A DNA stretch of 32,507 nucleotides from Longimicrobiales bacterium. Lineage in GTDB: Bacteria > Gemmatimonadota > Gemmatimonadetes > Longimicrobiales > RSA9. The notes under the pieces are model-generated. The model worked only from the letters and a program-made list of their open reading frames with translations. It was not told the origin of the DNA and did not search any database. The translations under genes and the position numbers were made by a program. Shown piece after piece: positions 7,402-15,022 of the stretch. The first letter of the stretch is position 1. Each line of letters opens with the position of its first letter. Location of the stretch: assembly GCA_035764935.1 (NCBI GenBank), contig DASTYK010000114.1, positions 1 through 32,507 on the forward strand. Reading direction: 5' to 3'.

Positions 7402-7736
7402 ACCATCCTCCTCACTTGGGTCAGACTTGCGGACACTCTCGACGGTCTCGACCGTCGCGTCCGGCCCGCCACTCCCTTCCTCACGGGGCCGGCCCGCCTC
7501 CTTGCAGAAAGCTTGCCAACCCGCATCTCCCTCCGGTGTGGATGGGGCTGACAACACCAGAGGCGAACATGCCGGTGCGATTAACATGCCTATCCCGGTC
7601 ATAACGAGGCATAGTCCGTCGCTTTTCTGCAGATGTGGCTGCGGCCCGGCTGGATCGTGCGCACGCCTGGCGCCGTTCTCCGGACGTATGACGTATCGGA
7701 CGGCAGTTTCCACCATGCCGAAGCGGCGGTGCTCTG
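7402..7736 (-). promoter_or_regulatory. Intergenic regulatory region upstream of the beta-barrel gene
   Basis: No gene is supported in these 335 bases. They hold several repeats that could be protein-binding sites. AACATGCC occurs twice 17 bases apart (7566-7573, 7583-7590). ATGCCT and AGGCAT flank 15 bases just after it. GACGTAT is tandemly doubled at 7683-7696, with TCCG and CGGA on its flanks. I could not pick a convincing -35/-10 pair. Confidence 0.4.
7440..7457 (-). promoter_or_regulatory. 18-bp near-perfect palindrome in the beta-barrel gene leader
   Basis: CGACGGTC and GACCGTCG are separated by 2 bases, 38 bases upstream of the ATG at 7401. It could be an operator or a short leader hairpin. 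Confidence 0.5.
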
Positions 7737-8987
7737 TCAGTCGCGCAGCCCGGAGCGGCGGAGCACGAGGGCGGCGTTGATCCCGCCGAAGCCGAACGAG
7801 TTGGACAGCGCATGGCGCGGGGTGCAGCTGCGCCCGCCGCTGGCCACGTAGTCGAGATCGCACGCGGGGTCGCCCCGCTCGAAGTTGAGCGTGGGTGGTG
7901 TCCAGCCGCGGGCGAACGCGAGGCAGCACACGCCGGCCTCGATCGCACCGGACGCGCCGAGTGCGTGGGCGTGGTACGGCTTGGTCCCGCTTATCGGGAG
8001 GGCATAGGCGCGTTCGCCGAACAGCTGCTTGATCGCACTGCTCTCAGTGGAGTCGTTGAGGGGCGTGGAAGACCCGTGCGGGCTGATCAGGTCGATCTCC
8101 TCGGGTGTGATGCCGGCCGCGGCGAGGGCGATGCGCATGGCCCGGACCGCCTGCGCGGCGTCGGGGCGCGGCGCGGTCATGTGGTACGCGTCGTTGGTGC
8201 AGCCGTAGCCGACGATCTCCGCATAGATGCGTGCACCCCGTGCGACCGCGTGGTCGTAGCGCTCGAGGTACAGCGTGCATGCGCCCTCGCCCATGATGAA
8301 GCCGTCGCGCCCCTGGTCGAACGGGCGGCAGGCATGCTCCGGGTCGTCGTTGCGCGTGCTCATCGCGCGGATGACCGCGAATGCGCCGAAGCACATCGGT
8401 GCGAGTGGTGCCTCGACGCCTCCAGCGAGCGCCGCATCCGCACTGCCGTCCCGGATCAGTCGCCACGCCTCGCCGATGGCGATCGTCCCGGAAGCACACG
8501 ACATCGCATTGGTCGCGTTCGGCCCCGTCACGCCCAGGTCGATCGCGACCGAACAGCTCGCTGCGCCCGCAAACGTGGTGAGCGCGACGCGCGGGTCGAT
8601 GCTGCGCGCGGTCGCGATGCCGCCGTAGAACGCGTTTGCCTGCGTCTCGGCGTAGCCCATCCCGCCGAGCGCCGTGCCCATCTGAACTGCCGTGCGATCC
8701 GGATCGAGCTCTTCGGGGCGGATTCCCGCGTCCGCCAGGGCGAGCCGCGCACTGGCGACTGCGAAGTGCCCGAAACGGTCCATGCGCTTCGCGGCACGCG
8801 GCTCGATGAAGTCCGTCGGCTCGAAGTCGTCGACCTCGGCGGCAATGCGCGTACGCCAGGGCTGCGCGTCGAACCGCGTGATGGAGCGGATCGGCGAGCG
8901 CTCGCGGCGGAGTCCCTCCCAGAAGCGATCGATGCCGGTACCCACGGCCGTGATCGGGCCGATGCCCGTGACGGCAACGCGGTGCAT
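7737..8987 (-). CDS. Beta-ketoacyl-ACP synthase, FabF-like (KAS II type)
   Basis: This 416-residue thiolase-fold condensing enzyme would join an acyl and a malonyl unit carried on an acyl carrier protein. The N terminus MHRVAVTGIGPITAVGTGID is typical. The nucleophile is the cysteine of AMSCASGTIAIG. The two catalytic histidines are in SPHGSSTPLND and KPYHAHALGASGA, and the glycine-rich end reads NSFGFGGINAALV. In the second histidine motif the usual T-G-H reads H-A-H, a subfamily feature rather than a broken site. It is the last gene of a six-gene operon, 25 bases after the SRPBCC gene. Its neighbours suggest a specialised product rather than housekeeping fatty-acid synthesis. No ACP gene is present in the window. 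Confidence 0.93.
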   Translation of the reverse strand: MHRVAVTGIGPITAVGTGIDRFWEGLRRERSPIRSITRFDAQPWRTRIAAEVDDFEPTDFIEPRAAKRMDRFGHFAVASARLALADAGIRPEELDPDRTAVQMGTALGGMGYAETQANAFYGGIATARSIDPRVALTTFAGAASCSVAIDLGVTGPNATNAMSCASGTIAIGEAWRLIRDGSADAALAGGVEAPLAPMCFGAFAVIRAMSTRNDDPEHACRPFDQGRDGFIMGEGACTLYLERYDHAVARGARIYAEIVGYGCTNDAYHMTAPRPDAAQAVRAMRIALAAAGITPEEIDLISPHGSSTPLNDSTESSAIKQLFGERAYALPISGTKPYHAHALGASGAIEAGVCCLAFARGWTPPTLNFERGDPACDLDYVASGGRSCTPRHALSNSFGFGGINAALVLRRSGLRD

Positions 8988-9012
8988 CACGCCGTTCCCG
9001 TTGCGTCGCGTA

Positions 9013-9498
9013 TCAGGCACGACGGACCTCCCTGTGAGTCCGTGAAGCCTCGACGGCGACGCCGGCGAGGGTCCGCTGCGCAATGGCGCTGACGAAGTGG
9101 CGGGAGATGACGAGCTGCCACGCGAGGGGCCCGATCAGCGGCCAGTCCGGACCGTTCCAGGCATGGGTGATCCTCACGTCCGTCGAGCCATCCGGCCGCT
9201 GGACGAACATCCACTTCACGTCCATGCCGCGGGTAATGCCATCGACGTGGCGGTAGTAGACCGCCGGCTCGGCAGGATCGACGCGCATTTCGGAGAGCCA
9301 CCAGGTCGGGTACCTCAGTGGCCCGCCGAAATCGCGCCACGCGGCCATCTCGACGCGGCCGGTGCCGAAAGCGCGTCGTTCCTGGAAGCGCACCCAGCGG
9401 TAATGCGGCAGGATCTCCGGCCAGCGCTCCACGTCCGCGGCCACCCGGAAGCAGACTTCACATGGCGCGTCCATCCGGCGTTCGTCCAGGATCGTCAC
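9013..9498 (-). CDS. SRPBCC (polyketide cyclase/dehydrase-like) family protein
   Basis: A 161-residue START-like protein with a hydrophobic pocket. It starts GTG-ACG and shares a 4-bp GTGA overlap with the stop of the flavoprotein gene, a sign of translational coupling. The order is typical of polyketide_cyc2 or COQ10-like proteins. An N-terminal strand and acidic turn (RRMDAPCEVCFRVAADVERW) lead to PEILPHYRWVRF. Then come strands including STDVRITHAWNGPDWPLIG and a long C-terminal helix (VISRHFVSAIAQRTLAGVAV). Such proteins bind or cyclise polyketide, quinone or lipid intermediates. Here the ligand is probably made or modified by the neighbouring operon enzymes. Confidence 0.85.
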   Translation of the reverse strand: MTILDERRMDAPCEVCFRVAADVERWPEILPHYRWVRFQERRAFGTGRVEMAAWRDFGGPLRYPTWWLSEMRVDPAEPAVYYRHVDGITRGMDVKWMFVQRPDGSTDVRITHAWNGPDWPLIGPLAWQLVISRHFVSAIAQRTLAGVAVEASRTHREVRRA

Positions 9499-10784
9499 GA
9501 TGCCCTCAGCAGTGAGTGGAGTGTGGATATCGCCAGACGCGGGTGCAGCAGCGAGGCGGGAGCACGCAGGTCGCCGGTGACGCCGAGCAGCGCATTGCGT
9601 GCGACGGCGCTGCGAGCCAGTGCACGGATCGCCGCATTCGCGAGCGCCGGCTGCGCGAGCACCGCATCGATCATGCGTTGCAGCCGGCGCATGCCCTGCG
9701 TGAGCTCTGCATGCCCGGCGGACCAGGCGGCGAGCCGTTCGCGCCGTACGGGCCCCGTCTGCCGCAAGGCTGCAGTGGCAATTCCCGCAAGCAGCTCCGC
9801 GCCCGCAACGGCCTGGTGAATGCCCTGGCCGGTGAACGGGTCGAAATAGCCCGCCGCGTCACCGACCAGCGCGATGCCGTCGTGCACGACGTAACGGACG
9901 GGCATGTCGAACGGGCCGGATGCCATCCAGTCCTCGCCCTCCAGCGGGTGAATCGGCGCGACGCTGCTGAGCAGCGGAAACCGCTGGCGCCAGTCGTTGA
10001 CGAAGGTGTCGAGGCGCAGGGACCGGGGCACCCCGCGCGCTCCGTTCACGGCACCGCGGCGTGCGCCCCGATGCACGACGTCCGCGTCCGCGCTCTTCAC
10101 GACGAGCGTGACGTTGCATGCGTCGCCTTCGGCAGTGACCGGAGCGATGCCCATGCATGCGCCACGCGCCAGGTGCATCTCACCCAGGCCGTCCGTGCAG
10201 CGGGGCGGGAAAGCATGGGTGCTGAGCGACAGCTTTCTCAGCCGCGGGGATCGCTGCACCGAGCCGGTCGCACGCGCAACGACCGAGCGAAGCCCATCGG
10301 CACCGATAACCAGCCGTGCGTGCACCGGACCCGTATCCGGCTGCAATCGGACCGTCGTCCCGCTCCCGTCGCATGCGACGTCCGCGACGCGAGCTCCCGC
10401 ACGGATCTCGACGCCCGCTCCCGCCGCGGCGTTCAGCAGCGCCGTGTCCAGCCGGTCGCGTGGTACCGCGAGGGCGTAGCCGCGGTGGCGCGCACCTCCT
10501 GATAGTTCGTCAAACGTCGCAGTGAACGACGAGCCGTCGGGTGCGATGATGCGCCAGCCGCGCAGGCGGGCGGGCCGGAGAGCATCGATCGCGGGGAGAA
10601 GCCCGAGTCGCTCGAACAGCTGCGTGGTGCCGGCGCTGATGCAGTCACCACAGGCTTTTCGCCGCGGAAGGCTCCTGCGCTCGAGCAGCAGCACATCGTG
10701 ACCTGAGCGCGCGAGCAGCATGCCGGCGACGGCACCGGCGGGCCCACCGCCGACAATGACGACTTCGCGAGATTCGATGTGCAT
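9495..10784 (-). CDS. FAD-dependent oxidoreductase, geranylgeranyl reductase family
   Basis: A 429-residue flavoprotein. The FAD dinucleotide motif is at the N terminus (VVIVGGGPAGAVAGMLLARS), followed by an acidic-end strand and the ACGDCISAG segment that resembles the cysteine region of geranylgeranyl reductases. A second FAD motif LVIGADGLRSVVAR and the third, ALVGDAAGYFDPFTGQGIHQ, are intact. Family members reduce isoprenoid double bonds (including menaquinone side chains) or hydroxylate or halogenate aromatics, so the reaction cannot be fixed from sequence alone. It lies 80 bases after the methyltransferase and overlaps the SRPBCC gene by 4 bp. Confidence 0.92.
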   Translation of the reverse strand: MHIESREVVIVGGGPAGAVAGMLLARSGHDVLLLERRSLPRRKACGDCISAGTTQLFERLGLLPAIDALRPARLRGWRIIAPDGSSFTATFDELSGGARHRGYALAVPRDRLDTALLNAAAGAGVEIRAGARVADVACDGSGTTVRLQPDTGPVHARLVIGADGLRSVVARATGSVQRSPRLRKLSLSTHAFPPRCTDGLGEMHLARGACMGIAPVTAEGDACNVTLVVKSADADVVHRGARRGAVNGARGVPRSLRLDTFVNDWRQRFPLLSSVAPIHPLEGEDWMASGPFDMPVRYVVHDGIALVGDAAGYFDPFTGQGIHQAVAGAELLAGIATAALRQTGPVRRERLAAWSAGHAELTQGMRRLQRMIDAVLAQPALANAAIRALARSAVARNALLGVTGDLRAPASLLHPRLAISTLHSLLRAS

Positions 10785-10864
10785 GCCCGGTAGCGCCGTT
10801 CCGATACGGCCTGCGGCGATGCAAGCGGAGGGCCGTAGACGCCGCGGCGCGCTGCTGCAGTGCG

Positions 10865-11581
10865 CTACGCGGTCGGTTCTGCGGAGGCCTGCGAACGGGC
10901 GGTGAGGACCAGCCGGTAGAAGAAGCGACGTCGCACGCGCACGTCCTGCAGCCCCGCGCTGCGCGCCAGGGACGCGAGCTCCGCCGCGGTGAACGCCCGC
11001 TGCACCGACAGCGGACCGTCGTGCCGGGTGAGGCGGTTGCGCGCCCAGAGCGTGCGCGCGAGCACGCGCGCCCCCGCATAGTTCTGCCAGTTGCGCTCCA
11101 GGTCATTGATCACGACCGCCCGCGCGACGCGGCCCAGCTCCCGCAGCACACGCACGGGGAGGTCCTGCTCGAAGTGGTGGAGCGTGAGCGACATGATCGC
11201 CACGTCGAAGGAACCGTCCTCGAACGGCAGGGCGGCTGCGTCGGCCCGGACCAGCGTCACACCCGGCGCGGCGCGGAGCCGGTCCCTGGCCAGCGTCATG
11301 ATCTGCGGGTGTACATCGACAGCCGTGAGCCGTACGTCACGAGCGCGGTTGCGCATGTGCGCCACGAGCGCGGCATCGATGTCGCCGGCGCCGCACCCGA
11401 CATCGAGCACTGCGCCGGGTCCACTGTCGGGGAGCAGCTGGTCGACCGCGCGGATCGCGGCCCGTGTGCCGCCCAGGTAGCGGTTCACGTCCGCGACCTG
11501 TTCGAGGCTTTGCCGGAGCACGGCCTCGTCGTGGCCGTGTTCATCGAGGCGCTCGGCTGCGCCCGCCAGCCGCTGCTTCAT
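10865..11581 (-). CDS. Class I SAM-dependent methyltransferase
   Basis: A 238-residue Rossmann-fold methyltransferase. Motif I reads AVLDVGCGAGDIDAAL, motif II has TAVDVHPQIMTLAR, and motif III LVRADAAALPFEDGSFDVA is followed by the post-motif MSLTLHHFEQDLP. The C-terminal half, with RTLWARNRLTRHDGPLSVQR, resembles UbiE or small-molecule O/C-methyltransferases, sometimes found next to polyketide synthase genes. The substrate is unknown. Its ATG at 11581 overlaps the amidohydrolase stop by 4 bp (ATGA), implying coupled translation. Confidence 0.92.
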   Translation of the reverse strand: MKQRLAGAAERLDEHGHDEAVLRQSLEQVADVNRYLGGTRAAIRAVDQLLPDSGPGAVLDVGCGAGDIDAALVAHMRNRARDVRLTAVDVHPQIMTLARDRLRAAPGVTLVRADAAALPFEDGSFDVAIMSLTLHHFEQDLPVRVLRELGRVARAVVINDLERNWQNYAGARVLARTLWARNRLTRHDGPLSVQRAFTAAELASLARSAGLQDVRVRRRFFYRLVLTARSQASAEPTA

Positions 11582-13002
11582 GACGCGGCGCGCGCTGCCG
11601 CGACGCGCTCGGCGATCGCATCCATCCTGCTGCGCAATGCGGGCACGTCGATGGTCGTATGCGCGGCCCGGTTGCCCAGTACGCCGGTCGTGCCGTTGTT
11701 CGCACCCGGCTGCGACAGCCCGGCCGGGCACGAGTGGTACAACACCCGGCCCCGCACGACGGTGAGCACGACGTCACTGCTGCGTGCTGCCAGCACCAGC
11801 GCAGCCTGGATGTCGTGCACCGGGCGCGTGTGGACACCGGCCAGTGAGACTGCCGCGAAATCGGCGCTCTTGCCGCGCTCGAGTGAGCCGCATTCCGCTT
11901 CGATACCGAGGGCGCGGGCGCCGTCGAGCGTTGCCATGCGCAGCAGCGTTGCGGGATCCAGTGCGTCGTGTGAGTGGCCGGCCGCGCGCTGCATGAGCTG
12001 CGCGGTGCGGGCCTCTTCCAGCAGGTCGAGGCGGTTGTTGCTCGCGACCGAATCGGTGCCGAGCGCGACGGTCGCGCCGGCGGCAAGCAGGTGTGCAACG
12101 GGCGCGATGCCATGGCCGAGCCGCGCATTGGCGGTGGGGCAGTGCGCAACGCTGGCGCCGGCGTCTACGATGGCCCTGATATCCTCCGTATCGATCCGCA
12201 CTGCATGGATGAGCAGCGGCCTGCGCTCGAGGACGCCCGTGCGGGCGAGGAGGTCAATCGGTGAGCGCGCGCGGACGGGTGTCGCGATTCCACGGCGCTG
12301 CAACCCTTCGGCAAACCCGCCGCCGCCACGCTCGACCAGGTCTGTTTCCTCCTGTGACTCCGCGATGTGCACCGCAACCGGAAGTCCTTCCGCGGCTGCA
12401 TACCGCGCGGTCGCGCCGAACAGCTCATCGGAGACCGTGTACGGCGCGTGCGGGCTGATGCCCACACGCACCAGGTCACTCTCGCGGACACGCATGCTCT
12501 CCACGCGCGCGCTCAGCTCGCGCATCGCGTCCGCACACTGCTCCGGCGCAGGACCGAACACCTCGCGGTAGACGACGCCGCGTCCGCCACTCTCCAGCAG
12601 CGCATCGAACGATGCCGCCGAATCCTCCGTTGCCGCGATGGTCGTAATACCGGCCGCGTACGCTTCCGCGAGCTGCCACAGCGCCGCGGTGTACAGATCC
12701 GCCTCATCGAGTGGCGCACGCAGCTTGACGCGGCGGAGCGTGCTGATCCACTGCACGAACGGCAGGTCCTCGAGCAGGTTGCGCAGCGCGGCCAGCTCCG
12801 GGTGTGCGTGCACGTTGACGAAGCCGGGCAGCAACGCCGCACTGCCGAGATCGACCTCATCCACATCCTCGGGCCGCGGCACCGCCGCGTCGGGGCCGAC
12901 CGCAGCGATGCGGCCGTCCTCGTCGATCAGCAGCGCACCGTCGCGGACCGGCGGTGCGGAGACGGGCAGGACCCACTGTGCACGGTAACGGGCGCGTCGC
13001 AT
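11578..13002 (-). CDS. Amidohydrolase family deaminase (SAH/MTA or aminofutalosine deaminase-like)
   Basis: A 474-residue TIM-barrel metal-dependent hydrolase. The HxH metal pair is in FVNVHAHPELAALR. Further conserved stretches are GISPHAPYTVS, the VAVHIAESQEETDLVERG motif, AHCPTANARLGHGIAP and GTDSVASNNRLDLLEEAR with the metal-binding aspartate. This pattern is closest to S-adenosylhomocysteine/methylthioadenosine deaminases and the aminofutalosine deaminases of the futalosine menaquinone route. The C-terminal composite beta-domain (SLERGKSADFAAVSLAG) is present, and the last 30 residues look like a disordered extension. It starts 3 bases after the outer-membrane gene and overlaps the methyltransferase by 4 bp. 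A role in recycling SAH produced by that methyltransferase would fit, but other aminated substrates are equally possible. Confidence 0.87.
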   Translation of the reverse strand: MRRARYRAQWVLPVSAPPVRDGALLIDEDGRIAAVGPDAAVPRPEDVDEVDLGSAALLPGFVNVHAHPELAALRNLLEDLPFVQWISTLRRVKLRAPLDEADLYTAALWQLAEAYAAGITTIAATEDSAASFDALLESGGRGVVYREVFGPAPEQCADAMRELSARVESMRVRESDLVRVGISPHAPYTVSDELFGATARYAAAEGLPVAVHIAESQEETDLVERGGGGFAEGLQRRGIATPVRARSPIDLLARTGVLERRPLLIHAVRIDTEDIRAIVDAGASVAHCPTANARLGHGIAPVAHLLAAGATVALGTDSVASNNRLDLLEEARTAQLMQRAAGHSHDALDPATLLRMATLDGARALGIEAECGSLERGKSADFAAVSLAGVHTRPVHDIQAALVLAARSSDVVLTVVRGRVLYHSCPAGLSQPGANNGTTGVLGNRAAHTTIDVPALRSRMDAIAERVAAARAAS

Positions 13003-13005
13003 GAC

Positions 13006-14769
13006 TCAGAAGCGTGGAGTGAAGAGCTCGCCGGCCACCGTTTCACGCCGCGAGCGCAGGAGCTGAGCGTCGCGCGCGTTTGCCGACAGGCCGATGATCT
13101 CGTCGAGCGAGAGCATGATCCGGAAGTCGCCCAGGCCGACCCCCTTTTCGAGCGGCCACGCAAAGTCCAGCCGGCCGATGGAGCGGCCGCCCGCAGGGAA
13201 TGAAACACGCAGCCCGAACCCTGCAGACGCCTGCCACTCACTGTCATTGCCGAATGGTGCATCACCGCGCCAGACCCGCCCGGCGTCGACGAACAGCGTG
13301 CCGCCGACGTCGGCGAGGTCGCGGAAGGGCCAGCCGAAGTAGATGCGGTCCTCTGCGGTCGCGACCAGCCGCCGGCCGCCCGGGAACGCCTCGCGCCGGT
13401 AGCCGCGCAGCCCGCGCTCGCCACCGAGCGTCAACTGAAACGGCGTCACGGTGTTCCAGCCGCCGCCCGCCGCGGCGCGCAGGAAGAACGTGTGCCGCCG
13501 GAGCTGCCTCGTCTGCAGGTACGTCAGCAGCTCCGCCTCGCCGTAGATGTCCTTCCACTCCGTCGTGCTGACGTCCGCACGCAGGTCGCGCCGGCCGTCG
13601 CCGCGCGCGCGCAGCACGACGATCGCGTCACCGACCTCGATGCCGGTGTACAGCGTGATCGTGGCCGCGAGGTCGTCGTCGGTCTCGAACTGCGGCATCG
13701 AACGGCCGAGCGCGAATGTCGCTTCCGCACCCAGTCGCACGTCCTCCTCGCCGCGCATGCTGTCCAGCCCGCGACGCTGCACGTACCAGATGTTGCGCTG
13801 GCCGATCATGGCGGTCAGGCGGATGCTGTTGATCTCGCTCCGGTGCGGCTGCAGCTCCGCGTCCAGGCTGTCGGCCAGCTGCGAGCGACGCTCGTAATCG
13901 CCGTTCGGCACGAACAGCGCCGGGCCCGCGTACGAGACCTTCTGAAAGCTGATGCCGCCACCCAGCAGGGTCATCGCACCGCTCCGCCCGATGCGTCGCA
14001 CGATTGCCAGGTCGTAGAACGTTTCGCGCATGGGCTGCAGCACGTGGTCGCTGCCGCCATCGGCGCGCGGGAGCATGTAATCGAAGTTGCGGTCGTCGCG
14101 CAGGAAGCTCTGCCGGCCCGCCCACCGGCTGACCTCCGCCACGAAGGGATACGCGATCTCGACGTGCGCGCGCGTGCCGGCGCGGGATTCCGCGATCTCG
14201 GTGGTGAGGTCCCAGCGAGTGCCGAAGAGCTGCGGCGAGAAGTAGCGCAGGCCGTACTCGCGGGTCGCGTCACGCTCGAAGTAATGCACCCCGAGCGTCT
14301 GGCCGCGCCCGAGCAGGTTCACCTCCTCCAGGCGCACGCCCTCGAAGGTGAAGCCGTCGTCCGACGAGAAGCGCACGTCGGGACGGGTGCTCCACTCGTC
14401 CTGGGTGTCGACCACCACGTGCCAGCTGCCGTCCCCCTGCGGCACGCCGAAAACATCGACGCGTGAGAGGAACCGGTAGGAGCGAAGCAGCCGCTCCGTC
14501 TCGCTGATCATGAACGGGTCGTAGCAGTCGCCCGGCTCGAACAGCAACTCCCGCAGGATCGTGTGCTCGCGGGTCCGGACATGCAGCGCGTTGGCCGTGC
14601 GGTACGCCCAGCCAAAGCGCGGACTCAGGTCCGGATCCGACGTGTCGAAGACGGAGTGGTTGTCGATGAAGATGTGCGAGATCGGCCCGGTCGCGCACGG
14701 CGCCGGTGCCGTCTGCGCCGCGACGGGGGCGGCGCACAGGAGGAGCAGGATCGCAGGACTCGCCTTCAC
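13006..14769 (-). CDS. BamA/TamA-like outer-membrane protein with POTRA-like domain
   Basis: About 587 residues from GTG 14769, chosen because it begins directly at a signal peptide (VKASPAILLLLCAAPVAAQ); the frame is open upstream to a GTG at 14910. After the signal, residues about 30-130 have a POTRA-like pattern: ISHIFIDNHSVFD, a TREHTILRELLFEPGDCYD segment, ERLLRSYRFLSRVDV and WHVVVDTQDEW. The remainder is a 16-strand-type barrel with GGERGLRGYRREAFPG, the RGY motif of Omp85 proteins, and a strand GGTLFVDAGRVWRG. Such proteins insert or translocate proteins or lipids in the outer membrane. It heads the six-gene operon, with 3 bases to the next gene, so it may place or export the operon product; that is inference. 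Confidence 0.85.
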   Translation of the reverse strand: MKASPAILLLLCAAPVAAQTAPAPCATGPISHIFIDNHSVFDTSDPDLSPRFGWAYRTANALHVRTREHTILRELLFEPGDCYDPFMISETERLLRSYRFLSRVDVFGVPQGDGSWHVVVDTQDEWSTRPDVRFSSDDGFTFEGVRLEEVNLLGRGQTLGVHYFERDATREYGLRYFSPQLFGTRWDLTTEIAESRAGTRAHVEIAYPFVAEVSRWAGRQSFLRDDRNFDYMLPRADGGSDHVLQPMRETFYDLAIVRRIGRSGAMTLLGGGISFQKVSYAGPALFVPNGDYERRSQLADSLDAELQPHRSEINSIRLTAMIGQRNIWYVQRRGLDSMRGEEDVRLGAEATFALGRSMPQFETDDDLAATITLYTGIEVGDAIVVLRARGDGRRDLRADVSTTEWKDIYGEAELLTYLQTRQLRRHTFFLRAAAGGGWNTVTPFQLTLGGERGLRGYRREAFPGGRRLVATAEDRIYFGWPFRDLADVGGTLFVDAGRVWRGDAPFGNDSEWQASAGFGLRVSFPAGGRSIGRLDFAWPLEKGVGLGDFRIMLSLDEIIGLSANARDAQLLRSRRETVAGELFTPRF

Positions 14770-14925
14770 TCGCGTCAGCTTAGGTGTCGAAGCCTGTCCC
14801 GGCCAGAAGCCGGCCGCCGCATCCACCGCTGGCGGCGTCGTGGAGCCACGAAACATGTATTCCGCTCGTCGCGGCAGCACGCGTATCGCCCTGCGCAAGG
14901 TATGATCCACAAATGCGCCGCTGGC

Positions 14926-14954
14926 TTGACCCTCCGGGAGGGCGGGCGTAACCT
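14926..14954 (+). promoter_or_regulatory. Putative pckA promoter
   Basis: TTGACC (14926-14931) and TAACCT (14949-14954) are 17 bases apart, about 70 bases before the pckA start. This is a consensus match only. The remainder of the 253-base gap to the divergent operon shows only the leader hairpin. Confidence 0.55.
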
Positions 14955-14962
14955 CCTTGTCT

Positions 14963-14982
14963 CCCGCGCGCCCACGCGCGGG
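14963..14982 (+). other. Leader hairpin of pckA
   Basis: CCCGCGCG and CGCGCGGG form a perfect 8-bp stem with loop CCCA, just after the putative -10. There is no U-tract. It may stabilise the 5' end of the mRNA or act in control. Confidence 0.5.
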
Positions 14983-15022
14983 CGATCCGCTATAGCATTG
15001 GAAATCCGACCCAGAGGCAGAC

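Noticed and set aside
7402-7929. N-terminal extension of the beta-barrel protein
   Set aside because: The signal peptide and the strong ribosome-binding site fix the start at 7401.
11021-12571. Plus-strand 516-codon open frame
   Set aside because: It is antisense to the methyltransferase and amidohydrolase, which have clear catalytic motifs.
7737-13002. Type III polyketide synthase or carrier protein in the operon
   Set aside because: None of the reading frames has the expected motifs; absence applies only to this window.
13492-14466. Plus-strand 324-codon open frame
   Set aside because: It is antisense to the POTRA/Omp85-like gene and shows no family signature.
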